A stretch of DNA of 64,000 bases from Isoperla grammatica (Eukaryota; Arthropoda; Insecta; Plecoptera; Perlodidae), in NCBI GenBank assembly GCA_945910005.1, contig OX246739.1, positions 3,812,001 to 3,876,000 on the forward strand. Direction: 5' to 3'. Positions 25,890 to 39,077 of this stretch are shown in pieces. The translations under genes and the position numbers were made by a program. How positions within the stretch are numbered: the stretch's first letter is position 1; each line of letters opens with the position of its first letter. A model generated the notes under the pieces. The model made no database searches and had not been told where the DNA came from. It saw nothing but the letters and a program-made list of their open reading frames with translations.

Positions 25890-27170
25890 AATCCCCATAC
25901 GTCAAGGGTAAAATTTTAATCTAATTTTGCGGAACTGTTTGATGAACTTTTGAAGTTGTGCTAAGGGACTCTAGGCTATTCCTATGAATGTACACGCTGA
26001 TTAGAACTTCTCAAAAACCAAATATTATACCACCCAAATACATATCTTTGGACACATCAACGAATTTACATCTTTCCACCAATAACGTTCATTTATAATG
26101 ACAAGATAAACAAAAGCAAAATTTAAATGTCAGATGTAATACAGTGGTTGATAAGTTTAACTATTTCTTAACATACACAAAAAGTAATTTATGAAGTGCT
26201 CTTTGAATAATATATTTACTGTTTAATATATGGAATTGAGTCAATATATTTATTCAATACAATATTAACAGTGTTCCTGTGAGATTTTAAATGAAAAGTT
26301 TCAATAATACAATTGTTTGTTGTCTTCAATCTCTCCTACTATGATACGTGTCAGTAACTGTGTTAATACAGCTTATCAAGTGATCGTTCACGATGGTTCT
26401 TTGCGCGGCTTAATACTGCTAAGCCCGGTGGCCGCACTCCCGCTATTTGCTCGTCTCAGCCAATATTGGCACAGTCCGCCGCGGTGGTAGCCACGGTAGA
26501 TTAGACACTGGTTTAATATATTATTGGGGTTATCCTGGTTTGTCTCGACGCTTCAATATTCTTGATTCAGTGCGTTGATGCATTGAGTGCGTAGACCTGA
26601 CCTTACAGCATCCATCCATAAGCCTTGGTTTTATGTGCTGGTACGATTCGAGATTAGAATTAAACAAGACTGTTGACATAAGTCTGAACATTCACACAAG
26701 CTTATTTTATGGATATAACCCGTTTATTAATTGATCCGATATTTGGACGAAGGGTGTTGAAAAAACGGTTGAAAATCTTCAATTTTCACCTTCTACACTG
26801 GGCAATTAACTGATGCCAATTAACTTGCTACCCATCAACTAGCCTTGCAGTTGGTGATGGAACACTAAATTCAAATGTAACTGGACCTTGGCTTGATCCG
26901 TTTGCATTACTTCTACGCGGCTATAGTTAACTGCATGATAACACGTTAAATGGCATTAGTTAATTTTCCAGAGTAGAATTGGACATTTTCTCTGTTTTTG
27001 GAAGAATCATTTTAAAACGTTGTACACTTCCTAATAGAAAACACATTTATGTCTTCAGAATGCATCTACAGTCATAATAGGTATTGGGAGCCACTAGTCG
27101 GGGTCCCACGCCACAAATAGAACCACCCATATGAGGATGGATGCGAATGATTCAAGAAAGCGAATACAAT

Positions 27171-27190
27171 GGGGAGGGGGGGGGGGGGGG
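27171..27190. repeat. Poly-G tract
   Basis: GGGGA followed by 15 uninterrupted G (27176-27190). Confidence 0.95.
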
Positions 27191-27659
27191 ACGAGATACC
27201 CTCCTAATACGTCAGCTCACATGAATGACGCGATACATTAACTATATGAACGAAACACACGCAGTCACTTCGAGTTGGCCAACGGGTGACGCGCCTCGTG
27301 CGTTGGCCGTCGCCCGCGCCCCTAAACAAAACTCCCATGTGGTATTAGTCGACAAAGCGAGATGTAACTTCTCGTGGAAATAAAATGCATCAAGTTGGAG
27401 AAGTTTCATTGAACTGGATCCCGCGGGGGACGAAGCCAAAGACAGTAACAAGGTCTTCGATCGATATTGAAAATTGTTTTTTCTCTTCCTCGCGCGTTTT
27501 CTTTATCAACAGCTATACAGGATTTATGGGTTGGCCGGATGGGAACGGGAAATGGAGGAAAACAAGATGAAAAAGTGATACACACACAGCTTCTTTCGGA
27601 TGATGACTTTAATAAAAGAAAGAAAATATCGAAAGGTAAAAATAAAAGTATGTTTCTTG

Positions 27660-27699
27660 GGGTGGGAGTGGAGGGGGGAGGGGGGAGGGGGGGGGGAGA
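27660..27699. repeat. Interrupted G-rich tract
   Basis: Successive runs of four to eleven G separated by single A or T. It satisfies the usual intramolecular G-quadruplex pattern on the plus strand. Confidence 0.85.
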
Positions 27700-28104
27700 C
27701 TAATATCGAGAGAGTCGAGAAGTTGTTTGCACTCGACAATACAGTCCCCGAAATGGTGTTTCTGTTTTACCAAAAAAGATGAACGGGAAGAGAATCAATT
27801 TCTTTATTTCGAGTGAAACATGAGCATCTATTCCCAATAGTATTTAAAAGAGCAGCATCACAAAAAAGGGGGTGGGGGGATCATTTGACTTAGCATCCTC
27901 CCGGAATGTGAGTGAAGTCTTTACTATGGATTAAGTTGTTATGAAGAAGGTGTTGTTGTTTATGGTCTGACCAAAAGCTCTGTTAACGAAAACTCACACA
28001 GTTTACAATCGAATCCCCGCTCAAAACTTACCGATACCAGGTTTATGTGTCCATTGACGATACCTGAATTATTTCATTTGTTCGTTCATATAATGGCTGA
28101 TTAT

Positions 28105-28280
28105 TGTAGGGCTTAACGTCCCAGATTATGAGGCGCGGGCCCATTAGTGCATATTCGTGCTTATGACAAGCTTATCATGTTACGTCAACATGGCTTATAT
28201 AGGCCAGTTGATGCGCGTCAAAGCTGGCCCACCCGGGATTCGAACAGGCGATCTGCGGTCAGTTGTAATTTACCCGCTAA
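28105..28280 (-). mobile_element. tRNA-derived SINE-like fragment
   Basis: On the minus strand, TAGCGGGTAAA (28265-28275 region) resembles an RNA polymerase III A box. TGTTCGAATCC (near 28235-28245) matches the B box consensus GGTTCGANNCC apart from the first base. Downstream on the same strand, near 28110, is a TGGGACGTTAAGCCC phrase of the kind often seen in invertebrate tRNA-derived SINEs. The cloverleaf is not convincing enough for a working tRNA. A search for dispersed copies would settle it. Confidence 0.45.
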
Positions 28281-28424
28281 TAGGTTGATTCCATGGTATT
28301 AATTTTATCCAATCTCGTTTTCCGCGATCCAATAGTTTTTGTTATTACATTTTTTAACTGGTAAATCATGCGTGTTTAGGGCTTACCGATGATCCATTTC
28401 ACACGCTAGGCTTTGAAGTATCAT

Positions 28425-28445
28425 CCCCCCCCCCCCCCCCCCCCC
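28425..28445. repeat. Poly-C tract, 21 nt
   Basis: An uninterrupted run of 21 C. An open frame just after it starts with a purely tract-derived run of prolines. Confidence 0.95.
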
Positions 28446-28967
28446 TCCACGTTGAGGGCAACGAGCTCTGATTACTCGGTTATTAGACTCACCTGGCTGA
28501 GCGGGGGGGGGGAATGTCGGCCTATATTGCGTCGTTCAGGGCTGCAGCATCCCGCATCCCTGGCAGGGGTGGACAACGTGCGGCTATGTGGTGTCTACAT
28601 CGATAGATATCGAGAGCTGCGATTTCTAGAGGCTAAACAGCGCAGTGAGGTCCTCTTATTTAATTTCCTATTTTGAGATACCAACGGTAGGACGAGACAT
28701 ATAGAATGGAATTAATTTGAATTACAAATTACATCACCAGAATGTTAGTTAAACATTGATTCAGGTATCGTGTTTTTACCGAATATCTGTGGTGTATCTC
28801 GTATAGAATTTCGTTTTCCTTATTAAACGATGCATTAGAGTTACAGCCACGAGAAAGAGAAGTGTTATAAATAGCAATTTATGCGGCAGGATGAGAGATC
28901 ATGTATCTTAGTTTCCGTGTGTCAGCGTAGTTAATCCGTGTTCGGAACAACTCGGCCGATTGTGTTG

Positions 28968-28982
28968 CCCCCCCCCCCCCCC
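28968..28982. repeat. Poly-C tract, 15 nt
   Basis: An uninterrupted run of 15 C. Confidence 0.95.
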
Positions 28983-29759
28983 TCTCATTGGAGCTGTGTA
29001 AGCCCCTTACCACAAAAACTATCAATGGACGGCTTTGGTCCATCCTGCTATAAATTCATGTAAACAATGATAACAATGGCTGTGGTAGCTCCAATATACC
29101 GCTAGAGTCCTCGGCGATATATTGTTTGTTGTCGTTTAGCGATTGAATAAAGTGATAATATATCACTTTTGTAATGGTTATAATCACTTAAAAACAAATA
29201 GAAACGATCGTTATTTAAGGCGTGAGGTTAATCGGGGCTTTAGACACTCACTTGTTGCCCTGGTCACCATTAGTTCCCCTAGGGGTTAAGGTTGTCCAAT
29301 GAACGCGCGTTGTTACTGCGACGCCCCCGAGACAACATGCAGAATCATACCTTTCATGTTTATTTTTAATACAATGTGTACATTTTTATTTTTGTATGCG
29401 TCACCTTTGGTCATAACGGTTTTACTATACTCCAATTCAAAACGTCCCGGATCTGATTTCTGGCTATAAGGCTTAGTTCTTTGTATCCATTAAGAACTAG
29501 TCAGCCCGTGTGCTGGAAACGAGCAACCCCCAACGCTTGACACCTAGCGCTGTTTCAGGCTTTTAACAGTTACCACCCTTGATGAATGAACGAGTCATCC
29601 TGCTTTTGTGGGTCCTCTTCAAGTTCATTGTACGATACTGCATTGGACGTAAAACTGTTTAGTCTTCATAGAAATCCAGCTTCACAGTGAGAGTGAGCTG
29701 ACTGCAGGGTTGATACGGTGACCTAAGCATAGCTTTAGAGATGCTCGGTCTCCCCATGC

Positions 29760-29832
29760 CTTACAGAGGGGTCGAACCCATACCCAAGTGGTTTCAGCTC
29801 CGTAGCCGTTGCGCCTACTTTCAGTGGATGTA
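29760..29832 (-). mobile_element. Possible tRNA-derived SINE fragment
   Basis: The minus strand contains GGTTCGACCCC, which matches the pol III B box, about 40 nt after a GTAGGCGCAACGG segment that only loosely resembles an A box. The T-arm stem is imperfect. A degenerate SINE head is more likely than a tRNA gene. Confidence 0.3.
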
Positions 29833-30958
29833 AATCCGCTCACGCTCAAACCACCACATGATTAAGGGGCCTTGTACGTCATGCTAAAGCAACATAAAGA
29901 GAACGAACGGTTTCGGCGATATGATTGTATGGAAGTAAATCATATTCTTTTGAGAAGCAAGTAAGAGAATGGTTCTACTGGATATTGGCTTCCATTGTTG
30001 CCTCCTCGAAACTACCCCAGAGATAATTGCGACCTGTCAGCCGGCCATTTCACCTATACAACTAATGGGCCCACTTTCCGTTATTTTCATCCGCTTTCCT
30101 TACCGATATGACTTTTTATAAGATTTGCATTTTTTCGTATAATCTGTACATTATACCATCAATATTAATCATTTGTCTTCCGTTCAGGTACGATAGTATG
30201 ATTTATTGTGTTTGTGTTGCGCTAGGGTAGCGTCACCATGTGAGGGTTTGTGGACTAGAGTAATGCAAAGATGTAGATTGCAATGCTGGGCTGGAGTAGA
30301 GGGGACATTTGCTACTTTCATTATCATTATTGTGGTACGTGTTTGAGACCGAGCCCTATATAGGCTAATTGTTGGTATTAGTTCTGTTCTCGAGCATCAG
30401 TTTCATAAGCCACACTAAGGGAAACGGTTGTAACATGACCACATGAAACTGTTCAATGATAAATTGTTATTGTATACTCAAAATAACAACAATAGGTCTG
30501 GTGTCATTTTATGCGGTTTAGGTTTGACGGTAGTCCTTGCTCGAATATAAAAAGTTTAATATGTTATTCACATTTTTCATTTGCCAGGGCAGAACAGGAC
30601 ATATTGTTCGTTTTCAACAACAAATGGTTGATATTCGTAATAACCTGGTTTATTCTGTTTTAACGTATGTTCTAATACTTTTCCCTAGTTTCTATTTCAA
30701 TAATCATGCTTCAAGCAATTAAAATAAAAGATTTTTAATATTACTATACTTTGATTTTGTATGTTTATAAACGTTATTTTAGCATGGTTCGAATATTGGC
30801 TATATAGTCTTACTTCCTCCCTCAGTAGCAACCTAGAACTGAGCTGTACACCCCTGTCTTACATCGAACACTTTCTTCCTCGGAAAAGCTAATAATCGCC
30901 ACTCAGATTTATGTGAGTCCCAATTACTCACTCCCCGTGAAGACGAGCTTGCGTGCAG

Positions 30959-30975
30959 CCCCCCCCCCCCCCCCC
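30959..30975. repeat. Poly-C tract, 17 nt
   Basis: An uninterrupted run of 17 C. Confidence 0.95.
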
Positions 30976-31830
30976 TGGCAGGCCTGTAATAACGCCCAGG
31001 TTCGAGGCTATGTCCGCGGCTACATTCAGATTCGCAATTGTCGGGACTGAGCGGGGCGCGTGTTGAATACTCAAGTAGCTGATGGGGTAGGTAAGTGTTG
31101 TTGCATCCACCCCCCCCCCCAAATAGCTGCATTGTCTACCCCTCCCCACCCCTCCATGAGCTGCGCACCACTGACAAGACATTAACTTTATGTAAGAAAT
31201 ACTTTGAACGTGTTATCAGTGTGGTACAAATCACGAGTGAACACACATTGTCATTGGCGCACTCGGTATTTTGTTTCGTATTGTTTGTATTGGTAATGCT
31301 AGTCTTGCAGTTCTCGGTTGTCGACTCATCTTGTTTGTGCAGGAGGATGGTAATGAATGGAGTGTTATGGTGAGAAATAAAATAGCACGTAATAAATTAA
31401 AATTGTAGTTACCTAATTTAAAAAGGGCCTTTTCCACCTTAAAATGAATTTGATAAACAATTAAGAATATGTTATTTTTGAAGCACCGTCTTGGTATTAG
31501 AAGGATCAGTAGGTCTAACAATTATGTGTTGTGGTTGTTAATGTGTATCTCGGGTAATAAATATTAATGTGCACTGTGTTATTAAATATAATGTTCGAAT
31601 ATTCTATTGCAATGTCATTGCTTCCCAATAATATGTGAAACATTTTCCAAGCCGGAGAAAAACTGAATTTATTCCTACTTAACATTTTCATCCTCATATT
31701 CAATTTTCCCATCATAAACGTAGCCCATGCCGTTGTAAGTTGGAGCTCGCATAAAAAAAATGTGGCAAATGAACCGGAATCTTTTGTGTAAATTAGACAA
31801 TACTAACATTTCCCTTTTACTTTGTTGCAG

Positions 31831-31892
31831 GACTAATTAAGACAACCGGTCGTCGATTGGATCGCGAGAACCAAGCCGAGCATATTCTAGAG
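31831..31892 (+). CDS. kug: Fat-like protocadherin, exon C
   Basis: Short internal exon between TTTGTTGCAG and GAG|GTAAGTCTG, both near-consensus. It enters in phase 1 (completing the Gly codon begun in exon B) and leaves in phase 0. It encodes LIKTTGRRLDRENQAEHILE. With exon B this reads FFSIDTETG-LIKTT, then LDRE and EHILE, the standard second half of a cadherin repeat (LDRE motif followed by the strand leading to V.V.D.G). The LDRE.Q.EHILEV wording is strongly reminiscent of FAT1-3/Fat-like. It enters in the same phase and at the same fold position as exon A, as expected for duplicated cadherin repeats. The following exon should begin with a Val codon; I did not find it in the remaining 32 kb. 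Confidence 0.88.
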
Positions 31893-32171
31893 GTAAGTCT
31901 GGGTTCGAGGTTAATTCTTTCTATTGTGCCTGGTTGAGATTGTACCACTCGACTAGGCTCTAAATGGGCAATCTCGGCCCGCGCACCAATTATCCCAACT
32001 CAAGCAGCAATTAAGTTTTTAATCAAGATTTTCGACGCAACTTGGTTTAGGGAAATTAAACGATTCACAATGAAACCGTTTGAAATGCATGGTTGTTAAT
32101 TATTGTTGGACGTTTCGGGACCCTCGTCAAGCTCGCGTGGTGGATAACACGGAACTGCAGATAAGCCATGC

Positions 32172-32215
32172 TGTTGTTGTTGCTGTTGTTGTTGTTGCCC
32201 CCCCCCCCCCCCCCC
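32172..32215. repeat. (GTT)n followed by poly-C, 18 nt
   Basis: About eight GTT-type trinucleotides with one GCT interruption run directly into 18 uninterrupted C (32198-32215). It lies 280 bp after exon C. Confidence 0.95.
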
Positions 32216-34365
32216 ACCTACACACAACAACGCGTACAGTTTGGTTTACGACATAAGGATGGTTCATTGTCTTCAATTGTGATGCGTAACTACATGTATG
32301 CCAGTTCTCTCCTCGCCTTTGATAAAATTTAAAAAAAAGTTTGGGATAACGTATTTATTATTGTTCACACTCTAAATATTAACTTAATAAATTAGTTTTT
32401 TTTTTCAGTGGATTTGTTGTATTTAATTATATATCAAAGATGATTGTAACCAGTTTCAGTACTCGAAAATAGGCTCGTAGGCCTATAGCTAACGTGAACA
32501 ACACAACAACATAAAAGCAGTCACTGAATAAGACCAATCAAACACGCCAATGATTGGTTTTAAACACGACGCGTGAAGGTAATAATATCAGAGCGTATTG
32601 GCCTAATCATTATATTAAAATAAACCACAAATTGAATGAAGAGTGGAAAGAGTCACTTCCAATTTAATATAATTATTTGATCGTTATTAAGTGTAATAAT
32701 TAAACAATCAACCAACAATCGACCCCATTCTGTAGTGACTTGGTACACTTTAAAACACCGTCGTTATATTGTTTCTTGTTTTGAGATTGTTGTAAATTAC
32801 AATATCATGAGAAAACAGACATTATACTGTATTATAACGGTGAGTGCGTCGCTGTTCTGTGTATTTACATAATGACACAGTGTCACATATCCATCTCATA
32901 GTACCTCATGCCGTGAGTGCAAAATAAAACGTATGTAATCCCGTGTATGTATATATTTTCGGTTCTTTGAACTCAAACACCCTTGTACTGGAGTACGGCT
33001 TGCTTACATAGCGTTCTTTGAATTTCCTTTGTGACTCTTTGGGCGATAGAAATTGTAATTATGCTGGCTCGCCATGATACGTTATTCGAGTACAGATCTC
33101 CCGTAGATAATCTGCTGCGCAAAATGGTATTATACAGTAATAATAGATGGCTATCTGTAGAGGCCGTACGCCTATATATGCTAACAAATGGTTCTTGATG
33201 TATTAAAATGTACAATAGATGGGTTTTATGGAGTTAGAAATATTATATATTTTGTCAAGTGTTGCAATGAAATGTAGAGTCGTACTTTCAACTCCATACG
33301 TTCACGTTGTTGATACAAATATGATAGAGCCTAAACTACTCTTTCCGTGAAACCATTGTTTTACGTTTAGTTATTTTATTTCGTTGACAGAACCAATTGC
33401 AGGGATGGTATTAATTTGTATTAATACAACTCTAGAATTCATTTCTAATGATCTTTCTTATTTTTTCTCAATGTATATAAAACTAAATAAGTTTCAAACG
33501 TTTCAATTTATTTTCCTCTTTGATGTGTGTACATTTTAAGCGAAGAAGATTTGCACTCTGTGAATAAAAAGTATATTTATTTTATTTTTTGAAATCTACT
33601 TGATCCAAGTTATTTACTATTAAAACACAGTTTCTGATTTTGTATTAAAATGAATGCAAAATACACTTTTGTTCATATTTTATTCACTTTAAGAAAAACA
33701 AAGTTTTAGAAACAGCGAAACAGTTACTCTCAGAGCCAAACATATCCTCAAGGGAATTATTAATAAAGTTTGCACGTTAAGGAAGAAGTATCTTGCATGA
33801 ATAGTTGTCTAATGCTGGGTCAAACACTGTACACAATGTGGTAAATATGCCTGGAACTTGTAGATAACAGTTTGCTTCTATTAAAATAAAATCTGAAATT
33901 AGTTTGTCCAACATCACATGTTTAGATCTAGACCACCTGTCATAATTGACACAATAGAATACACCACACATCGATAGGTGCACTGAATTATATCCATCTC
34001 CTCTGTAGCCAAAGACAATTAATATTATTACTTAGCATTTACGCTCCATTTTTATATCTGTACAACTATTTATCTCGTAGCTTGAATGACGTACATTGCA
34101 GGTTTATTGAATATCAAACGTGATCCATGGTCTCGTAGTCAAAGATATTCCAATCCTTATCATTTGGAATAGATACATATTTGAAAGATAGGTTTTGCAC
34201 AAAGTAGTTTCGCCCTCTGACGTATCAAAACATACATTTAGACTGACCCGGCACCTCCACCAATATCGGCCTCCTCTATATAAACCCACTCTCTGCCCTG
34301 GTAACGCTCTACTCTCATGTACCTGCTATGTTATCGTTGCCTAACATATAGTTCACAAGTTAACG

Positions 34366-34391
34366 CCCCCCCCCCCCTCTCGCCCCCCCCC
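34366..34391. repeat. Poly-C tract with interruption
   Basis: Twelve C, a TCTCG interruption, then nine C. Confidence 0.9.
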
Positions 34392-35883
34392 GATCATTAT
34401 CGTTCTTATCCTCTTACGCTGAGTGCTAATTGATATGTTTTTTAACTATACTTGAATCTCACACGCTAACAAAGTATCGAATTCGAATTTAATTTTTCTA
34501 AATATCGATGACTCGTACAGTGCTGAGTATATTTCTGGTAATCTTTGCTCTACTGTTGAAGATAAAAGAACAAACTAGATTTACTTTATAACCAAACTCG
34601 GGGTTTGGTGTAAACTTGTCTTGATTTTTTTACGTATTGCTATGAGTGTTAGGTTTTACCCAGTTAGTATTTTAGCAACAAATTAATGTGGTTACGTTTA
34701 TCTATTAACATGTTTTCCTCTACTTTATACAGTAATAATGAGCGGTTTCTATAAATATATTTATTGAACTTAGAGAATTTAATCACATCTTGAAAAACAA
34801 TTCAAATGGCCGTGGAGCTAACGTAATCTAAACATGATTGGAATTATCGACCACTTCTCTCGATTTAAGGATCTACTTCTCAATAATGACGTCATAAAAT
34901 TAATTGCTAAGCAATTACCAACGAATCCATTAAAATATTCCACTAATGAAAGCTTAAGAATCAAGTGAAATTTTTATCAAGAAGTACGAAGCAATTGTGA
35001 TTGGTAGACAGACATATCGTTTTAATCCAAAGTTTCGTGCCGAGAAAACATCCAAATTAAATCACCGGTAGGACAAACGACCCCCTGCTCAGATAGTTTG
35101 GTCGTCGTCATTGCGTGGAGTACCAACCTAAGAACAATGACGTTGTATTTCTACTTAATAGTGTGGTTAGGTAAGGAGCTAGGGAATCATTTATATTATG
35201 AGTCGCACTGTACCTCACATTGTGAATGCATTAAGTTTAAGTGCATCTTTAAGTGATTACAAAAAACTGCACTCAGGTCGGTTTAAGTACAGTTGTTGCA
35301 CGCGCGGCTTTAAACCGTCCTTCTGTCTGCGTTTCATGTGCAACTGTAGTAGCGGTCGTAAATCCCTCATACATGTGTTTTATTCCGGGCGTTATGTTTC
35401 TACTTTTTTTAAACAGTGTTTATTTACATTTCTAGTTATTACTTTTCCCAGGAGCTGTTCTGTCTGGATGTAAATGTGAAAAATATGTGTGATTTTATTT
35501 GGCGAACCTGCTGTATCAAAAACTCGCAGATATATTGCAAAGTTTTGGCGTTCAGTGTCGGCTTGGGGCAAGGGGGTGGGGAGGGGAGGGGGGAGGGTCC
35601 CTTGGGGCTCTGTAAACATTGGGGCTTCCCCTACACTATTCGAATTACATTATGGTTTGATTGCCATTAAATATTGCAGGATTTCGTTGATACGCTATAG
35701 CAAACACGCTAATCGGGCTGGTGCATCAGCGATGGCGGTTGAGTGCGGTTCCAGCTGTCCCCGCGGGGAGCGCTAGTTGAGGTTGGAGGACGCGGTTACG
35801 ATGACCGGATCGTCATGGAAGTCAGCTCTTGCGTTCGTAAAACATTAAACGGGATTTCGTTCTAGCTAAAGGGTAAACATAGC

Positions 35884-35995
35884 GCGACATACGGGAGTCA
35901 CGGGGGAGACAGCGATGCGCCTCGCCCGACAAACACCGACATACGGGAGTCACGGGAGAGACAGCGATACGCCTCGCCCCGACAAACACACCGAC
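35884..35995. repeat. Tandem duplication, period about 52 bp
   Basis: GACATACGGGAGTCACGGG occurs at 35886 and 35938. Both copies continue with AGACAGCGAT and GCCTCGCC. They differ by a few substitutions and small indels. Confidence 0.85.
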
Positions 35996-38900
35996 AGTAA
36001 AACAGCCGATAGAGCTCAGGTCATCTCGTATTTTGTCTTGGTCTGATTCCTTATCTTTTTCATACGAAAAAACATTTGCATACACAATGGATTCTATTTT
36101 TCCTCCGTGAGCGAAATGGCGTCCTTCTGAATTGTTGTGCTTTGTTTCAGGGAAGGTTAACGTCAGAAGCGTTTTATTATTATTGCTTGATTTTTACTTA
36201 TTGCATTTCAAAGAAAAATGTATTTTTCGCACACTTTCCACCTTATAAACTACATATATTTTGATTATATGCGTGTCCTGTCGACATTTTACACAGTTTG
36301 GCAGTGTCGTTTAGTTTAGATTTTAGGTGATGACGCAGAGATAGTTTGTATCGTTGAAGTCAGTTTGTAAAACCAATACTTTGCGTAAAACTTAAGAATG
36401 ACGAAGTTGTAAACGTAAAACAGCAGTTGCATCTACACTATGTGGCGAATACAATATCGGAGATATGTATGACATTGTTTTGATAACGAAATATGGACGT
36501 AACTATTATAATACAATTAAGTAAAGACTTAAGTGACTTCACACATCAGCTTAAGAACCCTTTAAGATCCCTATTCGTGGCACTTTTGAACAATATATTC
36601 CTTTTCCAAATCATTTTCTTAACCATAGATTTAGCTAGCCTCACTTGAGTCGACATCGCACGTTAACCACGAAACTTTGAACTTCCACTCGAACTTTGAT
36701 CGGCGGTTGACGGTGCATGCGCTGGCTTATATTACATGCACATCATTAATTACTTCCCAGCTATAATTACATCTTGACTTCATTTACCTTTGACCTAGTG
36801 TGCTTTTCAGAGCGCGTGATATAATTCTCAAAGTTCTACTACGTCACCCTGAAATAATTTCATTTGTGTAATTATCATCTTTAGCCTCGACATTGTGTAC
36901 TGCCTTGGCAACCAAACACCTCGCCACACAGTTAATACGAGAACAGCATCCCGTGTCGCACTGTTTATATGAGAACGGCATCCCGTGCACAAGTTTGCTA
37001 ATCTTCGTTCGCATCCGCCTTCTGTTTTCACCGCACCTCAAACACGGAGAAAATATCGTTAGCTGTCGTTTCGTCGTCAGCGCACATTTGTTTCCAACAC
37101 AATCACGTTCATTTTAATTTCGTTAAGAAGGTGGGTTAATTACGTTCTTATAAAGCGTGAAAGAAAACTGATTATGCAGTAATTATGCTTTTGTAAATTC
37201 TAAGTTTGTTTATTAATTGTCGAATAACTGTGGCCTTCCATGTTTGATGTTATTATACCTGTACAGTAGCGGTCGTTTACATACAGAATTGCAAACATAT
37301 AGTAACCAATGTCAATTCCAATGTCAGAGTATTTGTTTTATAACAGTCTAGCAATATCTGAAAACACCATGTTGCAAAAAACTAAAAACTTAAGAAAGGC
37401 AATCAAATGTGTTTAATATAGGCTACTGTTAGTTTTTCAGTGTTGGTAAATGTATATAGCTTTTCTTTTCGACCAATATTTATTCAGAATAGTCTTGGTT
37501 TAGTTTCAAACCGTTGATTTTGCTGCTTTTCTATATAACATAAAGCAACGCATGAGTTCAACGATGTTAGCTTTTAAACATTTAAAACACATGTTTACCT
37601 GTATACAACGTTGTAGAGTTAGCCACGTTGTAGCCTGTGGAGAGATGGAGTTATTCTGAAGGTAAGGAACGCGAATGGATGGAGTGATGCATCGGTGTAG
37701 AGAAAATGATGAATATATTTTAGGACAAGACTCGTCCGTTGCGTCCGTCTCCAAGAGAAGAGCCCTTAATATGTAGGGGTGTTCCTATGCAACTTGTTGT
37801 CCCCCGTTCTAGCTATTATGTTGACGGATTTATACTGCGGAACTAGTATACACACATTTCTATGGGCGCTCACGGACGAATGCACATTTACTACGTTCAC
37901 TAAGTACGTTTAGTTAATAAGGGTAGGTTTCACCTTTGATAGCCGTCGTTTCCATTCATTCGCCGCAACAAACTTTACTAGAGAACCCCGCAGGAAATTT
38001 CATTGAAGGCAGCTGCGCTTATGCTGTTCAAACTTTGGATGTAAAAATATTTTGATATTACAGTAATTGCAAATGTCTTCCGGCGTAAGGCTCTCAACTT
38101 GTGGAAGAAGTTTCCTTGCGATGCCGACAGAGTGCGCGCGGGTCGTAGTCTCGAGCGCCATTACCGCTGTACGTGCCTAGGCTCAGACAATTACACGAGT
38201 ACATTGTGTAATAACTGACACACCTAAGCACGACTGCATGTTGTGTGTCTTCTGGCCCTCGACCGCCCTAATACCCTCCTTTTATTACAACTTTATAACC
38301 AAGTGTGGCTCTTCGGGGATGAATTAATATTCACGTTTTCCAAGAAGGTTTTTTTCTTTTGTATAACTTTTTACCCGCGTTCTTTTCCTGAAACATGCTC
38401 TGGATAAACGTGTACGATCGGTGGCTTTAATTAGACTTTCTGAAGGAACTCTCTTGTGAGTCATTATTATGGTGTTGGGTACTTCTTGTGCCATGTTTAT
38501 ATCTCAAACTTGCGCGTATTTCCTAGGAAAATAAATGTTGCACCAAAAACCTTCTCATTCCTAAACGTGTTTCTTAGAGCTGGCAGTGAGAATCCTACTT
38601 AACATCATGGCTTCGTCGAATGAGATGTAAATTAAATTTGATTTATAAAATAGCTTTGTTGTACACTTCGATCAAATGCTGGTTAAGCCATTATGATCTT
38701 AATATATTGTTTGTTGATTAGCACAGGTTATCCTGTTACGGTGTGCAGAAAGTGCCCGAAGTTAGAGGAGGCCTGTACAATACAGGTTCTAGTTTTAGCA
38801 AATGACAAAGTCACACAAGTGGTGAATTGTTTCAAACTAGTTGATTAGAATTAGATGGAGTTGCGGACACAGAAACGAACGAACGAAAACGTATTTTAAA

Positions 38901-39039
38901 TTCTATTCGAGTATTAAAGTTTGGAGAGTACTTGATAATTAGTTAGGAATGATCAACTCAGTTTAATGAAGAATGTATATTTAAACATACATTCAGTATA
39001 AAAGAGACAGTTGTGTGCTGCATCGTGTTGTGTTAAGAG

Positions 39040-39077
39040 GGGTGTGGTGGTGGGGTGGGGGAGGGGGGGGGGGGGGG
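39040..39077. repeat. G-rich tract ending in 15 G
   Basis: A GGTGG-type segment leads into GGGGGAG and an uninterrupted run of 15 G (39063-39077). It could form a G-quadruplex on the plus strand. Confidence 0.9.

Larger units (their letters stand above)
23871..31830. other. Intron between cadherin exons B and C
   Basis: The intron opens with GTATGACT and closes with CTTTGTTGCAG. It contains many G or C homopolymer runs (25866-25889, 27176-27190, 28425-28445, 28968-28982, 30959-30975, 31110-31120), a 17-nt T run near 25107, tRNA-like SINE fragments on the minus strand near 28.2 and 29.8 kb, and a GC-richer patch at 26400-26500. The 155-codon open frame at 25151-25618 has no recognisable domain and I treat it as chance. 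Confidence 0.75.
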
